This document shows, one piece after another, positions 42,726 to 54,099 of a stretch of 64,000 bases of DNA (positions within the stretch are counted from its first letter, which is position 1; every line of letters begins with the position of its first letter). The notes beneath the pieces are model-generated. The model ran no database searches. It had not been told where the DNA came from and saw only the letters and a list, made by a program, of their open reading frames with translations. This DNA is from Methylohalobius sp. (lineage in GTDB: Bacteria; Pseudomonadota; Gammaproteobacteria; Methylococcales; Methylothermaceae): NCBI GenBank assembly GCA_026415315.1, contig JAOAHI010000007.1, positions 1 through 64,000 on the forward strand, in the 5' to 3' direction. Both the position numbers and the translations under genes were made by a program.

Positions 42726-43748
42726 TTAAGACGATTTCGCCTTCTCCTCTCTCTTACTCTCCTCAGGCCGTTTTAAATCCTCCGGTGGCCAGCCTTCGAG
42801 ACGCATCCCCAAAGACAATCCTTTAGACGCCAATACATCTTTAATTTCAGTTAAAGACTTCTTCCCCAGATTGGGAGTCTTTAAAAGCTCTACTTCCGTG
42901 CGCTGGACTAAGTCGCCAATGTAGAAAATGTTTTCTGCTTTTAAACAATTGGCCGATCGTACCGTTAATTCGAGATCGTCTACTGGCCGCAACAATATCG
43001 ACGCAAACTTTGGGCCTTTTTCTTTAGGCTCTTCTCGCCGTTCTTCCTGGAGATCGACGAGAATGGTCATATGATCGCGCAAAATTGCCGCCGCTTGCTT
43101 AATGCATTCTTCGGGATCGATCGTGCCGTTGGTTTCAAGCTCAATAATCAGCCGATCGAGATCAGTTCGTTGATCGACTCGAGTATTTTCTACGCGGTAG
43201 GCCACGGTGCGAATCGGGCTAAAAGAAGCGTCAAGACGCAAAATTCCAATAGCTTGGTTCTCCTCTTCGGCACGCATGTCCACAGCAGGTCGATACCCTA
43301 AGCCCCGAGCAATCTTAAGGGTCATGTTTAATTCGACAGAACCGGTCAGATTAGCGATGACCAGGTCGGGATTAACGACTTCCACATCGTGGGTCAGGGC
43401 AATGTCTCCAGCCAATACTGGCCCAGGGCCTTTTTTGGACAACTTTACTTCCGCTACATCCCCCTGGTGGAGAGTGACTGCCAGCTGTTTAAGATTGAGC
43501 AATATATCGATGACGTCTTCTTGCACCCCCTCAATCGTCATGTACTCGTGCAGCACGCCCTCGATTCTTACTTCAGTCACCGCGCAACCGGGAATTGAGG
43601 ACAATAACACGCGGCGTAAAGCATTGCCCAGAGTATGGCCGTAGCCGCGCTCCAGCGGCTCAATCGTGATCCTAGAACGGTGCTTAGCAGAATCCGTCTC
43701 GATACTGACGATACGAGGCTTATGGGACTTAGATAAAAGGTCAAGCAT
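42726..43748 (-). CDS. rpoA: RNA polymerase alpha subunit
   Basis: Scaffold for RNA polymerase assembly and target of activators. The 340-residue protein has the N-terminal dimerisation domain ([23 protein letters not shown]). A flexible linker follows, then the C-terminal DNA/activator-binding domain ([23 protein letters not shown] ... [14 protein letters not shown]). A short charged tail follows. Placed as usual between rpsD and rplQ. Confidence 0.98.
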   Translation of the reverse strand: MLDLLSKSHKPRIVSIETDSAKHRSRITIEPLERGYGHTLGNALRRVLLSSIPGCAVTEVRIEGVLHEYMTIEGVQEDVIDILLNLKQLAVTLHQGDVAEVKLSKKGPGPVLAGDIALTHDVEVVNPDLVIANLTGSVELNMTLKIARGLGYRPAVDMRAEEENQAIGILRLDASFSPIRTVAYRVENTRVDQRTDLDRLIIELETNGTIDPEECIKQAAAILRDHMTILVDLQEERREEPKEKGPKFASILLRPVDDLELTVRSANCLKAENIFYIGDLVQRTEVELLKTPNLGKKSLTEIKDVLASKGLSLGMRLEGWPPEDLKRPEESKREEKAKSS

Positions 43749-43765
43749 AATATAAGTTGTTCAAA

Positions 43766-44389
43766 CTACTTTGAATACAGCTCTACGACCATCTGTTCCT
43801 GGATGTCCGAACCTAAGTCGGCGCGGTCGGGAAGGGACTTAAAAACCCCAGACATATTTTTGACATCCACTTCTACCCAAGAGGGAAAGCCATACTGTTG
43901 AGCCATAGTCAGCGCTTCTTGAATGCGCTGCTGATTTTTCGCTCTCTCCCGTATCGCAACCACATCCCCGGGCTTGACCTGATAAGATGGAATGTTCACC
44001 ACCGAGCCATTGACCAAGACGGCCTTGTGGCCAACCATCTGGCGCGCTTCAATCCGAGTAGATGCAAAGCCCATCCGGTAAATGACGTTATCGAGCCGGC
44101 TCTCTAACAGGAACAACAAATTCTCGCCAGTAGATCCCTTTTGCCGCGCAGCTTTCTTATAGTAACCACGAAACTGGCGCTCTAAGACTTGATAAATGCG
44201 CTTGATTTTTTGCTTCTCGCGCAGCTGCATGGCATAGTTAGACAGCCTTGCCCTGCGCTTTTGGCCGTGCTGACCAGGCTGCTGATCGAGCTTGCATTTT
44301 CCCTCCAACGACTTGCCACGGCTTTTCAGGAATAGGTCTGTCCCCTCCCGCCGCGCTAACTTACAGCGTGGACCTGTATATCTTGCCAT
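43766..44389 (-). CDS. rpsD: 30S ribosomal protein S4
   Basis: Primary 16S rRNA-binding assembly protein and, in E. coli, the translational repressor of the alpha operon. The 207-residue protein starts [20 protein letters not shown] and has the S4 RNA-binding domain ([20 protein letters not shown] ... [17 protein letters not shown]). ATG at 44389 with a GAGGAAA box is the family start; the upstream in-frame extension is not coding. Confidence 0.98.
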   Translation of the reverse strand: MARYTGPRCKLARREGTDLFLKSRGKSLEGKCKLDQQPGQHGQKRRARLSNYAMQLREKQKIKRIYQVLERQFRGYYKKAARQKGSTGENLLFLLESRLDNVIYRMGFASTRIEARQMVGHKAVLVNGSVVNIPSYQVKPGDVVAIRERAKNQQRIQEALTMAQQYGFPSWVEVDVKNMSGVFKSLPDRADLGSDIQEQMVVELYSK

Positions 44390-44400
44390 AATTTTTCCTC

Positions 44401-44787
44401 CTACACGCGCCGTTTCTTCGGTGGGCGACAACCATTGTGAGGAATCGGAGTCACATCGGAGATCTGCACGATCCTGAAGCCCAAATTGTGGAGCGTTCGA
44501 ACCGCCGACTCACGCCCAGGGCCTGGCCCTTTGACTTGGACATCCAAATTTTTCATGCCGTATTCTTTGACCACATTGCCAGCCCGCTCTGCCGCTACTT
44601 GGGCTGCAAAAGGAGTGCTTTTGCGCGAACCTTTGAACCCACATCCCCCTGCCGAAGCCCAGGCCAAAGTATTTCCTTTGCGATCGGTGATCGTAACAAT
44701 GGTGTTATTGAACGATGCGTGAATGTGCGCGATTCCGTCGGAAATCTCCTTATGAATTTTTTTGCGCGTACGACTTGGAGCCGCCAT
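44401..44787 (-). CDS. rpsK: 30S ribosomal protein S11
   Basis: Platform protein of the small subunit near the mRNA exit. The 128-residue protein has [21 protein letters not shown] and ends in [17 protein letters not shown], both diagnostic. It lies between rpsM and rpsD as in other alpha operons. Confidence 0.98.
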   Translation of the reverse strand: MAAPSRTRKKIHKEISDGIAHIHASFNNTIVTITDRKGNTLAWASAGGCGFKGSRKSTPFAAQVAAERAGNVVKEYGMKNLDVQVKGPGPGRESAVRTLHNLGFRIVQISDVTPIPHNGCRPPKKRRV

Positions 44788-44819
44788 TAACTACCTCTTT
44801 ACAAAAAATGAAAACTTAG

Positions 44820-45176
44820 TCACTTACGCACAGGGCGCCTCGGCCCCTTCCGAGTTCTGGCATTGGTACGAGTCCTTTGCCCTCTCACCGGTAAACCGCG
44901 ACGATGGCGTAGGCCACGATAGCACCCAATATCCATCAGCCGTTTGATGCTCATCGCAACCTCTCGTCGCAAATCTCCCTCCACTGTGTACCGGCTCACT
45001 TCAGTTCGCAGGCGATCGATCTCCTCTTCCGTCAAGTCTTTCACTCTCACCTCTGGGTCTATTTTAGCCGACTTGCAGATATCGCGCGCCCGGGACCGGC
45101 CGATGCCATAAATCGATGTTAGAGAGATAACCACGTGCTTATGATCTGGTATATTGACTCCTGCAATACGCGCCAT
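44820..45176 (-). CDS. rpsM: 30S ribosomal protein S13
   Basis: Head protein contacting the P-site tRNA and the large subunit. The 118-residue protein begins [26 protein letters not shown], has a helix-two-turns-helix core and the basic tail [18 protein letters not shown]. It follows rpmJ directly, with no infA between them. Confidence 0.98.
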   Translation of the reverse strand: MARIAGVNIPDHKHVVISLTSIYGIGRSRARDICKSAKIDPEVRVKDLTEEEIDRLRTEVSRYTVEGDLRREVAMSIKRLMDIGCYRGLRHRRGLPVRGQRTRTNARTRKGPRRPVRK

Positions 45177-45207
45177 GCGTTTCGTCTCCTAATTTAGACT
45201 CTTTCAT

Positions 45208-45321
45208 TTAACCTTGGCGCTGCTTATGCCGAGGCTCCTTGCATATCACCCAAACGACCCCTCTACGGCGGATCACTTTGCAATTGCGACAGATCCGCTT
45301 CACTGAAGCTTGGACTTTCAT
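45208..45321 (-). CDS. rpmJ: 50S ribosomal protein L36
   Basis: A 37-residue protein of the large subunit, found by reading the gap between secY and rpsM. The translation starts [20 protein letters not shown] and ends [16 protein letters not shown]. All four zinc ligands are present (Cys11, Cys14, Cys27, His32), so it is the zinc-binding type. The typical gammaproteobacterial order secY-rpmJ-rpsM is kept. Confidence 0.97.
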   Translation of the reverse strand: MKVQASVKRICRNCKVIRRRGVVWVICKEPRHKQRQG

Positions 45322-45339
45322 GTCAACCCCTTTAAATTT

Positions 45340-46692
45340 CTAGCGAGTAAATCCAGTGGTAGGCAAACCTTTACCCTTGAGGTTTGCTTTGCGCATCAAA
45401 CTCTCGTATTGCTGGGACATCAGGTGAGTCTGGAGTTGGGCCATGAAATCCATTACTACTACCACAATAATTAAAAGCGACGTCCCCCCAAAATAAAAAG
45501 GAACATTCCAATACATAATCAGAAAATTAGGCAATAAACAGACCAGAGTGATGTAAATGGCCCCAATCATGGTTAGGCGAGTCATGACCGAGTCGATGTA
45601 ACGCGCGGTATGAGCACCTGGCCGAATTCCTGGAATAAAAGCGCCAGATTTTTTCAAATTTTCGGCGGTCTCTTTGGCATTAAACACTACTGCGGTATAA
45701 AAAAAGCAGAAAAATATGATCGCAGCAGAATAGCAAAGAATATATAAAGGCTGACCAGGAGACAACGCTGCTGCAACGTCTTGCAGCCACTCCATCCCTT
45801 GCGTGCTTCCAAACCAACTCGCAACCGTAGCCGGAAATAGAATGATACTTGAGGCGAAAATTGGTGGAATTACCCCAGCCATATTGAGCTTAAGTGGCAG
45901 GAAACTGCGCTGCCCCCCATATACCTGGCGGCCGATTTGGCGCTTGGCATAATGAATCGGGATCCGCCTCTGTCCCCTCTCCACAAACACTACGAATGCC
46001 GTCACTGCAACAGCCAGGGCGAACAGAATCACTAAGGTTAAAGGGCTCATCTCACCGGTGCGAGCCAACTCTAAGGTTGCAGCCAACGCCGAAGGCAGCC
46101 CGGCGACAATACCAGCAAAAATAATCATCGAGATTCCATTACCGATCCCGCGTTCAGTCACTTGCTCGCCCAGCCACATCAAAAACACCGTGCCCGTGAC
46201 CAAGCTCACAGTCGTAATGAAGACAAATTGCGGGCCTGGATTAATCACCACCGGCAATCCTCCCGCCGTCTGATTCTGCAACGCGATCGCCACCCCTATT
46301 GACTGGAATGTCGCCAAAAACACTGTACCGTAACGAGTATATTGAGTTATTTTGCGCCGCCCAGATTCTCCCTCTTTTTTAAGCTGTTCCAGCCTGGGCA
46401 CCACAATAGTCAAAAGCTGGATAATAATGGAGGCCGAAATATACGGCATAATTCCCAAAGCAAAAATGCTCAGCCGCTCGAGCGCTCCCCCCGAGAACAT
46501 ATTGAACATGTCTAAAATCGAACCGCCTTGCTGCTCGAACATCAACGCCAGGGCCTTAGCGTCAATGCCAGGCACAGGGATATGTGTCCCCAGCCGGTAA
46601 ACCACTAAAGCGCCTAACAAAAATAATAAGCGCTGGCGAAGTTCTGCCAGTTGGCCGAATCGACCCAGCATCGTCATACTTGAGGTACTCAC
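45340..46692 (-). CDS. secY: protein translocase subunit SecY
   Basis: Channel-forming subunit of the Sec translocon in the inner membrane. The 450-residue protein has ten helices, the plug-region start [14 protein letters not shown] and signature segments [15 protein letters not shown] and [14 protein letters not shown]. The start is GTG at 46692, overlapping the rplO stop by four bases. Two in-frame ATGs follow within eight codons, so the exact start is slightly uncertain. Confidence 0.97.
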   Translation of the reverse strand: MSTSSMTMLGRFGQLAELRQRLLFLLGALVVYRLGTHIPVPGIDAKALALMFEQQGGSILDMFNMFSGGALERLSIFALGIMPYISASIIIQLLTIVVPRLEQLKKEGESGRRKITQYTRYGTVFLATFQSIGVAIALQNQTAGGLPVVINPGPQFVFITTVSLVTGTVFLMWLGEQVTERGIGNGISMIIFAGIVAGLPSALAATLELARTGEMSPLTLVILFALAVAVTAFVVFVERGQRRIPIHYAKRQIGRQVYGGQRSFLPLKLNMAGVIPPIFASSIILFPATVASWFGSTQGMEWLQDVAAALSPGQPLYILCYSAAIIFFCFFYTAVVFNAKETAENLKKSGAFIPGIRPGAHTARYIDSVMTRLTMIGAIYITLVCLLPNFLIMYWNVPFYFGGTSLLIIVVVVMDFMAQLQTHLMSQQYESLMRKANLKGKGLPTTGFTR

Positions 46693-47129
46693 GAACCTTC
46701 CACCTTTCCACCTATGGCCTCTATTGCCTGACGAGCTCCTCTGCTGACAGCTATACCCTTGGTAATAACGACAGGCCGCTCTAGCTTACCCGAAGCGATT
46801 ATTTTGACTTGTTTGACGCCTGCGGAGACGAGGTTAGCTTGCCGTAAGACCGCCAGATCAATCATATCGCCTGGCAATTTGTTCAACTCGTCCAGCCGGA
46901 TCTCATCCCTAAAGCGCTGGGTTCGAGAGCGGAAGCCAACTTTTGGCAAGCGGCGGTGCAAGGGCATTTGACCGCCTTCAAAGCCGACTTTATGGTATCC
47001 TCCCGCACGCGCTTTTTGCCCTTTATGCCCGCGCCCGCACGTCTTGCCTAAACCGCTGCCTATCCCGCGGCCTACTCTCTTGCGTGTTTTCTTGCTTCCA
47101 AGAGCTGGTTTGAGCGTGTTCAGATACAT
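46689..47129 (-). CDS. rplO: 50S ribosomal protein L15
   Basis: Late-assembling large-subunit protein. The 146-residue protein has the glycine/arginine-rich N-terminus [29 protein letters not shown] and [15 protein letters not shown], both diagnostic of L15. Its start overlaps the rpmD stop by one base and its stop overlaps the secY start. Confidence 0.98.
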   Translation of the reverse strand: MYLNTLKPALGSKKTRKRVGRGIGSGLGKTCGRGHKGQKARAGGYHKVGFEGGQMPLHRRLPKVGFRSRTQRFRDEIRLDELNKLPGDMIDLAVLRQANLVSAGVKQVKIIASGKLERPVVITKGIAVSRGARQAIEAIGGKVEGS

Positions 47130-47317
47130 TAATTGACTTCCTCGACTGTCAACAAATATGCAACCTTTTTAATCATCCCCCGAATTTCGGGAGTATCTTT
47201 TAATTCTACCGATTGATACATGCGTCTAAGACCCAATCCCCGCAGGCAATCCCGATGAGACTGCAATCTCCCTATTCTACTGCGCACTAGGGTCAACTTG
47301 AGCTTTTTTTCCGCCAT
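47129..47317 (-). CDS. rpmD: 50S ribosomal protein L30
   Basis: Small 62-residue large-subunit protein. [28 protein letters not shown] is the L30 signature. It lies between rpsE and rplO in the spc part of the operon, four bases after rpsE. Confidence 0.97.
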   Translation of the reverse strand: MAEKKLKLTLVRSRIGRLQSHRDCLRGLGLRRMYQSVELKDTPEIRGMIKKVAYLLTVEEVN

Positions 47318-47321
47318 CGCC

Positions 47322-47825
47322 TCAACCTAAAATTTGTTTTGCCATTTTGCCTCGCTTAGCCGCTACGTACTTTGGGTCTTGCATCATAGCTAGGCCTTTA
47401 ATCGTGGCCCGCACTACGTTGATCGGATTTCTCGTGCCGATGCATTTGGCCAAAACATTGTGCACGCCCACTGCCTCGAACACAGCGCGCATGGCTCCAC
47501 CCGCGATTATACCCGTACCTTCAGCGGCGGGCCTCATGTGCACTTTAGCCGCCCCATCCGTGACCGTAATTGGATGCTGCAACGTATCTTTGCGCAGCTT
47601 TACTTGCACCATGTTCTTGCGGGCTTGTTCTAGGGACTTTTGTATGGCTATAGGAACCTCGCGTGCCTTGCTCAAGCCAAAACCTACCCGACCGTTTCCA
47701 TCCCCCACCACGGTCAAAGCGGTAAAACCAAACTGACGACCGCCTTTAACTACCTTAGCCACCCGGCGGACTGCCACCAATTTCTCTTGCAGCTCACCAC
47801 CCGTTTGCACCATCGCGCTTGCCAT
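47322..47825 (-). CDS. rpsE: 30S ribosomal protein S5
   Basis: Small-subunit protein involved in decoding accuracy and helicase activity at the mRNA entry. The 167-residue protein has the double-stranded RNA-binding N-terminal domain ([20 protein letters not shown]) and the C-terminal domain with [20 protein letters not shown]. Length as usual. Confidence 0.98.
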   Translation of the reverse strand: MASAMVQTGGELQEKLVAVRRVAKVVKGGRQFGFTALTVVGDGNGRVGFGLSKAREVPIAIQKSLEQARKNMVQVKLRKDTLQHPITVTDGAAKVHMRPAAEGTGIIAGGAMRAVFEAVGVHNVLAKCIGTRNPINVVRATIKGLAMMQDPKYVAAKRGKMAKQILG

Positions 47826-47839
47826 ACTTCTCCATGCTC

Positions 47840-48193
47840 CTAAAACTTAAGTCCGCCTTCGCGCGCAGCTTCAGCCAACGCTTTTACCCGACCGTGATAG
47901 GCAAAGCCAGAACGATCAAAAGCCACTCGTTCGATTCCTGCCGCTACCGCTTTTTGCGCAATCATAGCCCCTACTAATTTTGCCGCCTCGATATTGCCGG
48001 TATTTTTCACCCGGTCTCGAATTTCCGCCTGCACCGTTGCCGCGCTTACGAGCACTTTTGCCCCATTCGCAGTCGTAATTTGGGCATAGATGTGCCTAGG
48101 TGTACGATGCACGGTCAGGCGATGGATACCAAGCCGGCGGATACTAGCCCGAGTCTTGGCTGCGCGCCTCATACGCGCTGCCTTCTTGTCCAT
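47840..48193 (-). CDS. rplR: 50S ribosomal protein L18
   Basis: 5S rRNA-binding protein of the large subunit. The 117-residue protein starts with a basic tail ([20 protein letters not shown]) and ends [20 protein letters not shown] followed by AREGGLKF, both typical. It is located between rplF and rpsE. Confidence 0.98.
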   Translation of the reverse strand: MDKKAARMRRAAKTRASIRRLGIHRLTVHRTPRHIYAQITTANGAKVLVSAATVQAEIRDRVKNTGNIEAAKLVGAMIAQKAVAAGIERVAFDRSGFAYHGRVKALAEAAREGGLKF

Positions 48194-48203
48194 ATCAGCA
48201 CCT

Positions 48204-48737
48204 CTACTTTTTCTTCGCTTCTTTCCTGATCACGCGTTCGTCTGCATAGCGAATCCCTTTGCCCTTATAAGGCTCAGGCGAACGAAACGCACGAATCTCT
48301 GCGGCCACTTGGCCCACTTGATGCTTGTCAGCGCCCCTGACGACCAGCTCAGCCTGGCTCGGGGTTTCGATCGTGATCCCGGCAGGGACGTGGTACACGA
48401 TTGGATGAGAAAAGCCCAACGCCAAATTCAGCTGGTTACCTTGGGCTTGAGCTCGATAGCCTACTCCCTCAAGCAGGAGTTTTTTTTCAAACCCCTGGCT
48501 CACACCGGTCACCATATTGTTAATCAATGCGCGTATCGTGCCCGCTATGGCATCAGCCTGTTTAGCGCTGGTGCGGGGCCGAACTCGAATCACACCGCCC
48601 TCGACCTGAATTTCGATCATGTCCGGAATACGCCGGGACAAATTACCCTTTGCCCCCTTGACCGAAAGGTCTTGATCTTGAAGCTTAACCTCTACCCCTT
48701 TGGGAATCACAATTGGTTTATTGGCCACTCTAGACAT
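48204..48737 (-). CDS. rplF: 50S ribosomal protein L6
   Basis: Large-subunit protein near the factor-binding site. The 177-residue protein begins [17 protein letters not shown] and carries the C-terminal signature [14 protein letters not shown]. Two similar alpha/beta domains make up the chain. Follows rpsH as usual. Confidence 0.98.
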   Translation of the reverse strand: MSRVANKPIVIPKGVEVKLQDQDLSVKGAKGNLSRRIPDMIEIQVEGGVIRVRPRTSAKQADAIAGTIRALINNMVTGVSQGFEKKLLLEGVGYRAQAQGNQLNLALGFSHPIVYHVPAGITIETPSQAELVVRGADKHQVGQVAAEIRAFRSPEPYKGKGIRYADERVIRKEAKKK

Positions 48738-48761
48738 AGCGTTCCTGATCTTCGTTTCACC

Positions 48762-49157
48762 TTACGAAACGATACAAATAACTTCGCCCCCCAATCCTAA
48801 TCTGCGAGCTGACTTATCGGTCATCACCCCTTTGGGAGTAGATACGATTGCAATACCTAACCCACCCTGGACCTTGGGCAGATCTTCTTTTCCCCGATAT
48901 ATTCTGCGGCCTGGCTTACTTACTCGCCTTATATCTTCAATCACGGGGCGCCCCTCAAAATATTTTAACCGCACATTTAAAAATGCCTTACTGGCGACGC
49001 GCTCGACCTCAAATCCTGCGATATATCCCTCGTCTGCCAGAACTTGACAAACGGCTTCCTTTTGCTTGGAGGAGACCATCTTTACACTTGCCTTGCCAAC
49101 CCTCTGCGCATTGCGGATGCACGTCAACATATCCGCAAGCGGATCGCTCACACTCAT
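48762..49157 (-). CDS. rpsH: 30S ribosomal protein S8
   Basis: Central-domain 16S rRNA-binding protein; in E. coli it represses translation of the spc operon. The 131-residue protein starts [19 protein letters not shown] and ends [20 protein letters not shown] followed by VICIVS. ATG at 49157 is chosen over an upstream in-frame start because of the GGAGG box and the conserved N-terminus. Confidence 0.98.
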   Translation of the reverse strand: MSVSDPLADMLTCIRNAQRVGKASVKMVSSKQKEAVCQVLADEGYIAGFEVERVASKAFLNVRLKYFEGRPVIEDIRRVSKPGRRIYRGKEDLPKVQGGLGIAIVSTPKGVMTDKSARRLGLGGEVICIVS

Positions 49158-49167
49158 CTTTATCCTC

Positions 49168-49473
49168 CTACCAGCTTGCTTTAGTAAGACCGGGCATGTC
49201 GCCACACATGGCCAATTCCCTTAGTTTGTTACGACTTAAACCAAATTTGCGATAGAAACCGCGCGGACGCCCAGTCAGCTTACAGCGATTGCGTACTCGT
49301 ACCGGACTAGAATCACGAGGCAACTGCTGCATCTTTATTTGAGCTTGCATTTTGGCTTCCAAAGAAGCATTGGGATCCTTCAATATTTCGCGCAGCTTCA
49401 CCCGTTGCGCCGCGTATTTGGCTATCAGCCGCTTACGTTTCTCCTCCCGAGCGACCATAGATTTCTTGGCCAT
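49168..49473 (-). CDS. rpsN: 30S ribosomal protein S14
   Basis: Head protein of the small subunit. At 101 residues it is the long proteobacterial form without the CxxC zinc motif of the short type. Signature [28 protein letters not shown]. Adjacent to rplE and rpsH. Confidence 0.97.
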   Translation of the reverse strand: MAKKSMVAREEKRKRLIAKYAAQRVKLREILKDPNASLEAKMQAQIKMQQLPRDSSPVRVRNRCKLTGRPRGFYRKFGLSRNKLRELAMCGDMPGLTKASW

Positions 49474-49479
49474 TAACCT

Positions 49480-50025
49480 CTAGCTCCTAAATGGAAAATT
49501 AAACATTTCCAACAAAGCCCGACCCTCATCATCGGTTCGCGCATTGGTGGTGATAGTAATGTCCATACCCCGCAAAGCATCGATTTTGTCGTAATCGATT
49601 TCGGGAAAAACAATCTGCTCCTTAATTCCAAGCGTGTAATTGCCACGACCATCAAAAGCTCTAGGGCTGAAACCGCGAAAATCCCTGATTCGAGGAATCG
49701 CCACGTTGATCAAGCGATCTAGAAACTCGTACATCCGCTCGCGGCGTAAGGTCACCTTACAACCAATAGGCATACCTTGACGAATCTTAAATCCGGAGAT
49801 GGATTTACGAGCCCGCGTCACAACCCCTTTTTGACCAGAAATCAGAGCAAGATCTTGCAAGGCATTTTCCAGCACTTTTTTGTCAGCGACAGCCTCGCCT
49901 AAGCCCATGTTGATGGTGATCTTTACGATTTTGGGCACTTGCATTATAGACTTGTAGTTGAATCGCTTGACCAGTTCTGGCACGATTCGATTTTTATATT
50001 CTATTTCCAATCTTGACTTGGCCAT
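49480..50025 (-). CDS. rplE: 50S ribosomal protein L5
   Basis: 5S rRNA-binding protein of the central protuberance, contacting P-site tRNA. The 181-residue protein has [13 protein letters not shown] and [20 protein letters not shown], both diagnostic. ATG at 50025 ([18 protein letters not shown]) starts just after the rplX stop; a TTG four codons upstream would overlap rplX and is less likely. Confidence 0.97.
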   Translation of the reverse strand: MAKSRLEIEYKNRIVPELVKRFNYKSIMQVPKIVKITINMGLGEAVADKKVLENALQDLALISGQKGVVTRARKSISGFKIRQGMPIGCKVTLRRERMYEFLDRLINVAIPRIRDFRGFSPRAFDGRGNYTLGIKEQIVFPEIDYDKIDALRGMDITITTNARTDDEGRALLEMFNFPFRS

Positions 50026-50026
50026 A

Positions 50027-50341
50027 TCAAATATCAATCACTTCATTATTAGACTTAAAGTACCGTACCTTACGGCCATCTTCCAAGAAACGAAAACCGA
50101 CTCGGTCTGCTTTTTTAGTTACGGGATTGAATATGGCCACATTGGACACATGAATAGGCATTTCTTTTTCTATAATTCCGCCCGGAATTCCCCTAGCAGG
50201 AGCAGGCTTTTGGTGTTTTTTGACGATATTAATCCCCTCGATGATCACGCGATCCTGGAGGATTTGTTTGACCTTCCCACGCTTTCCTTTGTCTTTTCCG
50301 GTTAAGACAATGACTTCATCGCCCTTCTTGATCTTACGCAT
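50027..50341 (-). CDS. rplX: 50S ribosomal protein L24
   Basis: Assembly-initiating large-subunit protein. The 104-residue protein begins [22 protein letters not shown], a KOW motif, and includes [20 protein letters not shown]. Between rplN and rplE. Confidence 0.98.
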   Translation of the reverse strand: MRKIKKGDEVIVLTGKDKGKRGKVKQILQDRVIIEGINIVKKHQKPAPARGIPGGIIEKEMPIHVSNVAIFNPVTKKADRVGFRFLEDGRKVRYFKSNNEVIDI

Positions 50342-50369
50342 TTCTTAATTAACCCTAGTTTAAGGCTTT

Positions 50370-50738
50370 TTAAAGCACCTCAGGAGCAAGCGAGATGATC
50401 TTCATGAATCTCTCTGTTCGCAATTCGCGGGTCACGGGTCCAAAAATCCGGGTACCAATAGGTTGCATTTGATTATTGAGCAACACCGCAGCATTCGTAT
50501 CAAAGCGAATTACCGAGCCATCTGAACGGCGCACCCCGGTTTTAGTCCGAACTACCACTGCGTTATAAACATCCCCCTTTTTAACCCGTCCACGAGGAAT
50601 CGCATCCTTTACGCTCACCTTAATAACGTCACCGATATTGGCATAACGACGATGCGAGCCGCCCAAGACCTTGATGCATTGGATTTCTTTAGCGCCGCTA
50701 TTATCCGCGACTTCGAGCCTTGTCTGCATCTGGATCAT
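50370..50738 (-). CDS. rplN: 50S ribosomal protein L14
   Basis: Intersubunit-bridge protein. The 122-residue protein starts [20 protein letters not shown] and ends [12 protein letters not shown], the standard L14 ends. It opens the spc part of the operon, 16 bases after rpsQ, with no separate promoter recognised. Confidence 0.98.
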   Translation of the reverse strand: MIQMQTRLEVADNSGAKEIQCIKVLGGSHRRYANIGDVIKVSVKDAIPRGRVKKGDVYNAVVVRTKTGVRRSDGSVIRFDTNAAVLLNNQMQPIGTRIFGPVTRELRTERFMKIISLAPEVL

Positions 50739-50754
50739 AATTATCCCCTTCTCG

Positions 50755-51015
50755 CTATTTAACTTTTTCCAGTACCTTTACTAAAGTCCATGCTTTGCGC
50801 TTCGACAATGGTCGACAAGGGGTAATAACCACCAAATCTCCCTCCCGGCACTGATTCTGTTCATCATGGGCAAGAAGCTTACTTGAACGCTTGACATACT
50901 TCCCATATAAAGGATGCTTCACCAGGCGTTCGACACGAACGGTGATAGTCTTATCCATTTTGTTGCTGACCACACGCCCCGTCAGCACTCGCAGCTTGTC
51001 CTGATTTTCGCTCAT
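50755..51015 (-). CDS. rpsQ: 30S ribosomal protein S17
   Basis: 16S rRNA-binding OB-fold protein. The 86-residue protein has [20 protein letters not shown] and [20 protein letters not shown]. Located after rpmC as usual, four bases away. Confidence 0.98.
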   Translation of the reverse strand: MSENQDKLRVLTGRVVSNKMDKTITVRVERLVKHPLYGKYVKRSSKLLAHDEQNQCREGDLVVITPCRPLSKRKAWTLVKVLEKVK

Positions 51016-51019
51016 AACT

Positions 51020-51211
51020 TTAAGCTCTTGCCATTTCGCCTAGTATTGTTTTAACCCGTGCAATATTACGGCGGACTCTCTTTAGTTGATCCGGTTTGGT
51101 TAAAGCGCCGGTTCCTTTCTGCATCCTCAGATTAAAATACTCCTTGTAGAAATCAACCAGCAAGACTTCCAATTCACCTTTCGTTTTTGCTCGCAACTCG
51201 CTGGCCTTCAT
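51020..51211 (-). CDS. rpmC: 50S ribosomal protein L29
   Basis: Two-helix protein at the polypeptide exit. The 63-residue protein starts [20 protein letters not shown] and contains [28 protein letters not shown], the L29 signature. ATG at 51211 overlaps the rplP stop by one base (TGATG); a GTG directly upstream would add one residue. Confidence 0.96.
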   Translation of the reverse strand: MKASELRAKTKGELEVLLVDFYKEYFNLRMQKGTGALTKPDQLKRVRRNIARVKTILGEMARA

Positions 51212-51624
51212 CACATCACCATCCGCGCTGTAAAAGATGTCTTCACAGGCAATTTGGCTGCTGCCAGCCGGAACGCTTCACGTGCAGTATCCTCAGGCAC
51301 CCCTTCGATTTCATACAGCACTGTACCCGGCTTAACTTCCGCCACCCAATATTCGACGCTACCCTTGCCTTTCCCCATGCGCACTTCCAGAGGTTTTTTG
51401 GTAATAGGCTTATCCGGGAAAATTCGAATCCATAATTTCCCTCCCCGACGCACATACCTAGTAATGGCGCGCCGAGCTGCCTCGATCTGACGCGCAGTAA
51501 TGCGGCCTCGATCTACTGCTTTAAGGCCATATTCGCCAAAACTCACTTTATTGCCGCGCAACGCCAAACCTGTGTTTCTACCTTTTTGTTGCTTACGATA
51601 TTTGGTTCGCTTAGGTTGCAGCAT
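51211..51624 (-). CDS. rplP: 50S ribosomal protein L16
   Basis: Protein near the A-site and peptidyl-transferase centre. The 137-residue protein starts [19 protein letters not shown], with [35 protein letters not shown] at 51624 is the conserved start; a TTG two codons upstream is ignored. Confidence 0.98.
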   Translation of the reverse strand: MLQPKRTKYRKQQKGRNTGLALRGNKVSFGEYGLKAVDRGRITARQIEAARRAITRYVRRGGKLWIRIFPDKPITKKPLEVRMGKGKGSVEYWVAEVKPGTVLYEIEGVPEDTAREAFRLAAAKLPVKTSFTARMVM

Positions 51625-51633
51625 GTTCAACCC

Positions 51634-52290
51634 CTATTTATTAGCTTCGGCCCGCCCGGTCTGCTCGAATACTTCACCTTTAAAGATCCAAACCTTAACT
51701 CCGATCACTCCATAGGTGGTCCTGGCCTCGGCAAAGCCATAATCAATATCGGCCCGCAAGGTATGAAGAGGGACACGCCCCTCGCGGTACCATTCGCTGC
51801 GAGCGATTTCGGCTCCGTTTAATCGACCGGCTACGCTGATCTTGATTCCCCCAGCTCCTAAGCGCATGGTGTTCTGCACCGCGCGCTTCATCGCCCGCCG
51901 GAACATGATGCGCTTTTCCAGCTGCTGGGCTACCCCTTCAGCAACCAGTTGAGCATCCAGCTCCGGTTTACGAATCTCTTCTACATTGATTTGTAGAGGG
52001 ATTCCTAGCTTGGCCCCGATTTCTCGACGCAGTTTATCGATGTCTTCGCCTTTCTTACCAATAATCAAACCCGGGCGCGCAGTATGAATAGTAATTTGCG
52101 TATTGTTCGCAGCGCGATTGATTTGGATTCGGCTTACCGACGCGTGCGCCAACTTGTTCTTTAGAAGATCACGGATTTCCAGATCCTGTTGCAAAAAAAC
52201 AGGATAACTCTTGGAATTTGCATACCAGCGCGCATTCCAATCCCGGATATAGCCCAATCGCATCCCGATTGGATGTACTTTTTGCCCCAT
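51634..52290 (-). CDS. rpsC: 30S ribosomal protein S3
   Basis: Head protein lining the mRNA entry tunnel. The 218-residue protein starts [20 protein letters not shown], has a KH domain ([20 protein letters not shown]) and the C-terminal S3 domain ([20 protein letters not shown]). Standard place between rplV and rplP. Confidence 0.98.
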   Translation of the reverse strand: MGQKVHPIGMRLGYIRDWNARWYANSKSYPVFLQQDLEIRDLLKNKLAHASVSRIQINRAANNTQITIHTARPGLIIGKKGEDIDKLRREIGAKLGIPLQINVEEIRKPELDAQLVAEGVAQQLEKRIMFRRAMKRAVQNTMRLGAGGIKISVAGRLNGAEIARSEWYREGRVPLHTLRADIDYGFAEARTTYGVIGVKVWIFKGEVFEQTGRAEANK

Positions 52291-52292
52291 GG

Positions 52293-52628
52293 CTATCTAC
52301 TCTCGGACACTTTGACGGTGATATGACAGGTACGCTTCAAAATCCTACTGGCACGTCCTTTCGCTCGCGCACTGAAGCGCTTCATGGTCGGGCCTTCATC
52401 GATTTGAACAGTCGATACTCTCAGTTCATCGATATCCAGACCCTCATTGTGCTCGGCATTGGCAATTGCCGATTCCAACACTTTTTTGATCAACGCAGCC
52501 GACTTTTTATTACTAAACTGAAGTATGTTTAATGCCTTGCCCACGGGCAGATCACGCACTTGATCGGCAACCAATCGGCATTTCTGCGCTGAAACCCGAG
52601 CGTGACGCAACTTTGCTGCAACTTCCAT
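52293..52628 (-). CDS. rplV: 50S ribosomal protein L22
   Basis: Its beta-hairpin lines the exit tunnel. The 111-residue protein has [20 protein letters not shown] near the start and the tunnel-loop segment [20 protein letters not shown] near the end. Between rpsS and rpsC. Confidence 0.98.
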   Translation of the reverse strand: MEVAAKLRHARVSAQKCRLVADQVRDLPVGKALNILQFSNKKSAALIKKVLESAIANAEHNEGLDIDELRVSTVQIDEGPTMKRFSARAKGRASRILKRTCHITVKVSESR

Positions 52629-52643
52629 AGAAGATTCCCCTCT

Positions 52644-52916
52644 CTACTTGGACTTTTTATCTCCCGGATGGCCGCGGAAAGTACGGGTCGGCGCAAACTC
52701 ACCCAACTTATGCCCCACCATATTTTCAGTAATCAATACCGGAATATGTTGGCGCCCATTGTGCACGGCGATCGTCAACCCAACCATCTCAGGCACAATC
52801 ATAGAACGCCTCGACCAAGTTTTAATTGGCTTTTTGGCTTTACTCGCAAGCGTTTGTTCAACTTTCTCAAGCAAGTGATAGTCGACAAACGGCCCTTTTT
52901 TAACCGAACGTGGCAC
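52644..52916 (-). CDS. rpsS: 30S ribosomal protein S19
   Basis: Head protein forming a pair with S13. The 90-residue protein starts [20 protein letters not shown] and has [28 protein letters not shown]. The start codon is GTG at 52916. Confidence 0.98.
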   Translation of the reverse strand: MPRSVKKGPFVDYHLLEKVEQTLASKAKKPIKTWSRRSMIVPEMVGLTIAVHNGRQHIPVLITENMVGHKLGEFAPTRTFRGHPGDKKSK

Positions 52917-52945
52917 TGTTTTTTCCTCTTAACTCCAATAACTCA

Positions 52946-53770
52946 CTACTTTGATTTGCGCCGCCGGACGATCATATTGTCAGTACGCTTATTGTGCCGG
53001 GTTTTAAACCCTTTGGTCGGCTGCCCCCAAGGAGAGGTTGGATGCTTGCCTTTATTGCGACCTTCACCCCCCCCATGAGGATGATCCACCGGATTCATGG
53101 CTGTCCCCCTGACCGTGGGTCGCCGTCCGCGCCAGCGGCTGGCACCCGCCTTACCCAAGCAAATAAGGTTATGTTCGGCATTACCGACTTCACCAATCAC
53201 CGCCCTGCAGTCCAGATGCACCTTGCGCACTTCTCCAGACCGCAATCGCAAGGTTGCATGAACCCCCTCTTTTGCCAACAGCTGGACTGAGGACCCCGCG
53301 CTGCGGGCTAGCTGAGCCCCTTTACCCGGGGTGATTTCCACGCAGTGCAATTGAGTCCCCACAGGAATGTTGCGCAGAGGCATACAATTGCCGATTTTGA
53401 CTGAAGTTTCCCGGTCGGACAAAATTTCATCGCCGACTTGTAGGCCTTTAGGCGCAACGATATAGCGCCGCTCGCCATCCTGATATAGGATTAATGCGAT
53501 GTGAGCTGTACGATTGGGATCATATTCCAGCCGCTCTACCTTGCCAGGAACCCCAATTTTGTCACGCTTGAAATCGATGATTCGATAATGGCGTTTATGT
53601 CCACCCCCCCTATGGCGCACGGAGAGTCGGCCTTTATTGTTGCGCCCTCCAGTCTTGACCAGCTTCTCTACCAGCGGCTTGTAAGGCTCGCCCTTATACA
53701 GGCCCTCAGTTTTGACCCGAATGACGAAACGGCGCCCTGGGGACGTCGGCTTAGTTTTAACGATTGCCAT
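52946..53770 (-). CDS. rplB: 50S ribosomal protein L2
   Basis: Large-subunit protein needed for subunit joining and peptidyl transfer. The 274-residue protein has [20 protein letters not shown] in the N-terminal half and the signature [20 protein letters not shown] near the C-terminus, with the conserved histidine. Between rplW and rpsS. Confidence 0.98.
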   Translation of the reverse strand: MAIVKTKPTSPGRRFVIRVKTEGLYKGEPYKPLVEKLVKTGGRNNKGRLSVRHRGGGHKRHYRIIDFKRDKIGVPGKVERLEYDPNRTAHIALILYQDGERRYIVAPKGLQVGDEILSDRETSVKIGNCMPLRNIPVGTQLHCVEITPGKGAQLARSAGSSVQLLAKEGVHATLRLRSGEVRKVHLDCRAVIGEVGNAEHNLICLGKAGASRWRGRRPTVRGTAMNPVDHPHGGGEGRNKGKHPTSPWGQPTKGFKTRHNKRTDNMIVRRRKSK

Positions 53771-53805
53771 CCAATTACTCCTTACTCACTTCGCCCAATC
53801 AGTCC

Positions 53806-54099
53806 TTAAGCCGCAGACAGATCAATTTGATAGCCAGGCTTCAAGCGCACATACGCCTTTTTCCAACCGGGCTTTTTACCTACAAGACGGCGAAAACGCT
53901 TAGGTTTAGCTTTAGTATTCAACAACTGCACCGACTCTACTTCGACCGCAAACATAAGTTCAACGGCCCTCTTTACTTGGAGCTTAGTGGCATCCTTGAG
54001 AACTTTGAACACGAATCGGTTCTCATTATCGGCCAACCGCGTGCTTTTCTCTGAAATCACTGGCGCCACTAAGACCTGCATTAATTGCAACTGATTCAT
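53806..54099 (-). CDS. rplW: 50S ribosomal protein L23
   Basis: Exit-tunnel protein that docks trigger factor and SRP. The 97-residue protein has VLVAPVISEKSTRLADNENR and KKPGWKKAYVRLKPGYQIDL. Its ATG overlaps the rplD stop by four bases. Confidence 0.98.
   Translation of the reverse strand: MNQLQLMQVLVAPVISEKSTRLADNENRFVFKVLKDATKLQVKRAVELMFAVEVESVQLLNTKAKPKRFRRLVGKKPGWKKAYVRLKPGYQIDLSAA

Noticed and set aside
48090-48800. A 236-codon plus-strand frame opposite rplR and rplF
   Set aside because: Antisense to two certain ribosomal genes, no homologous pattern.
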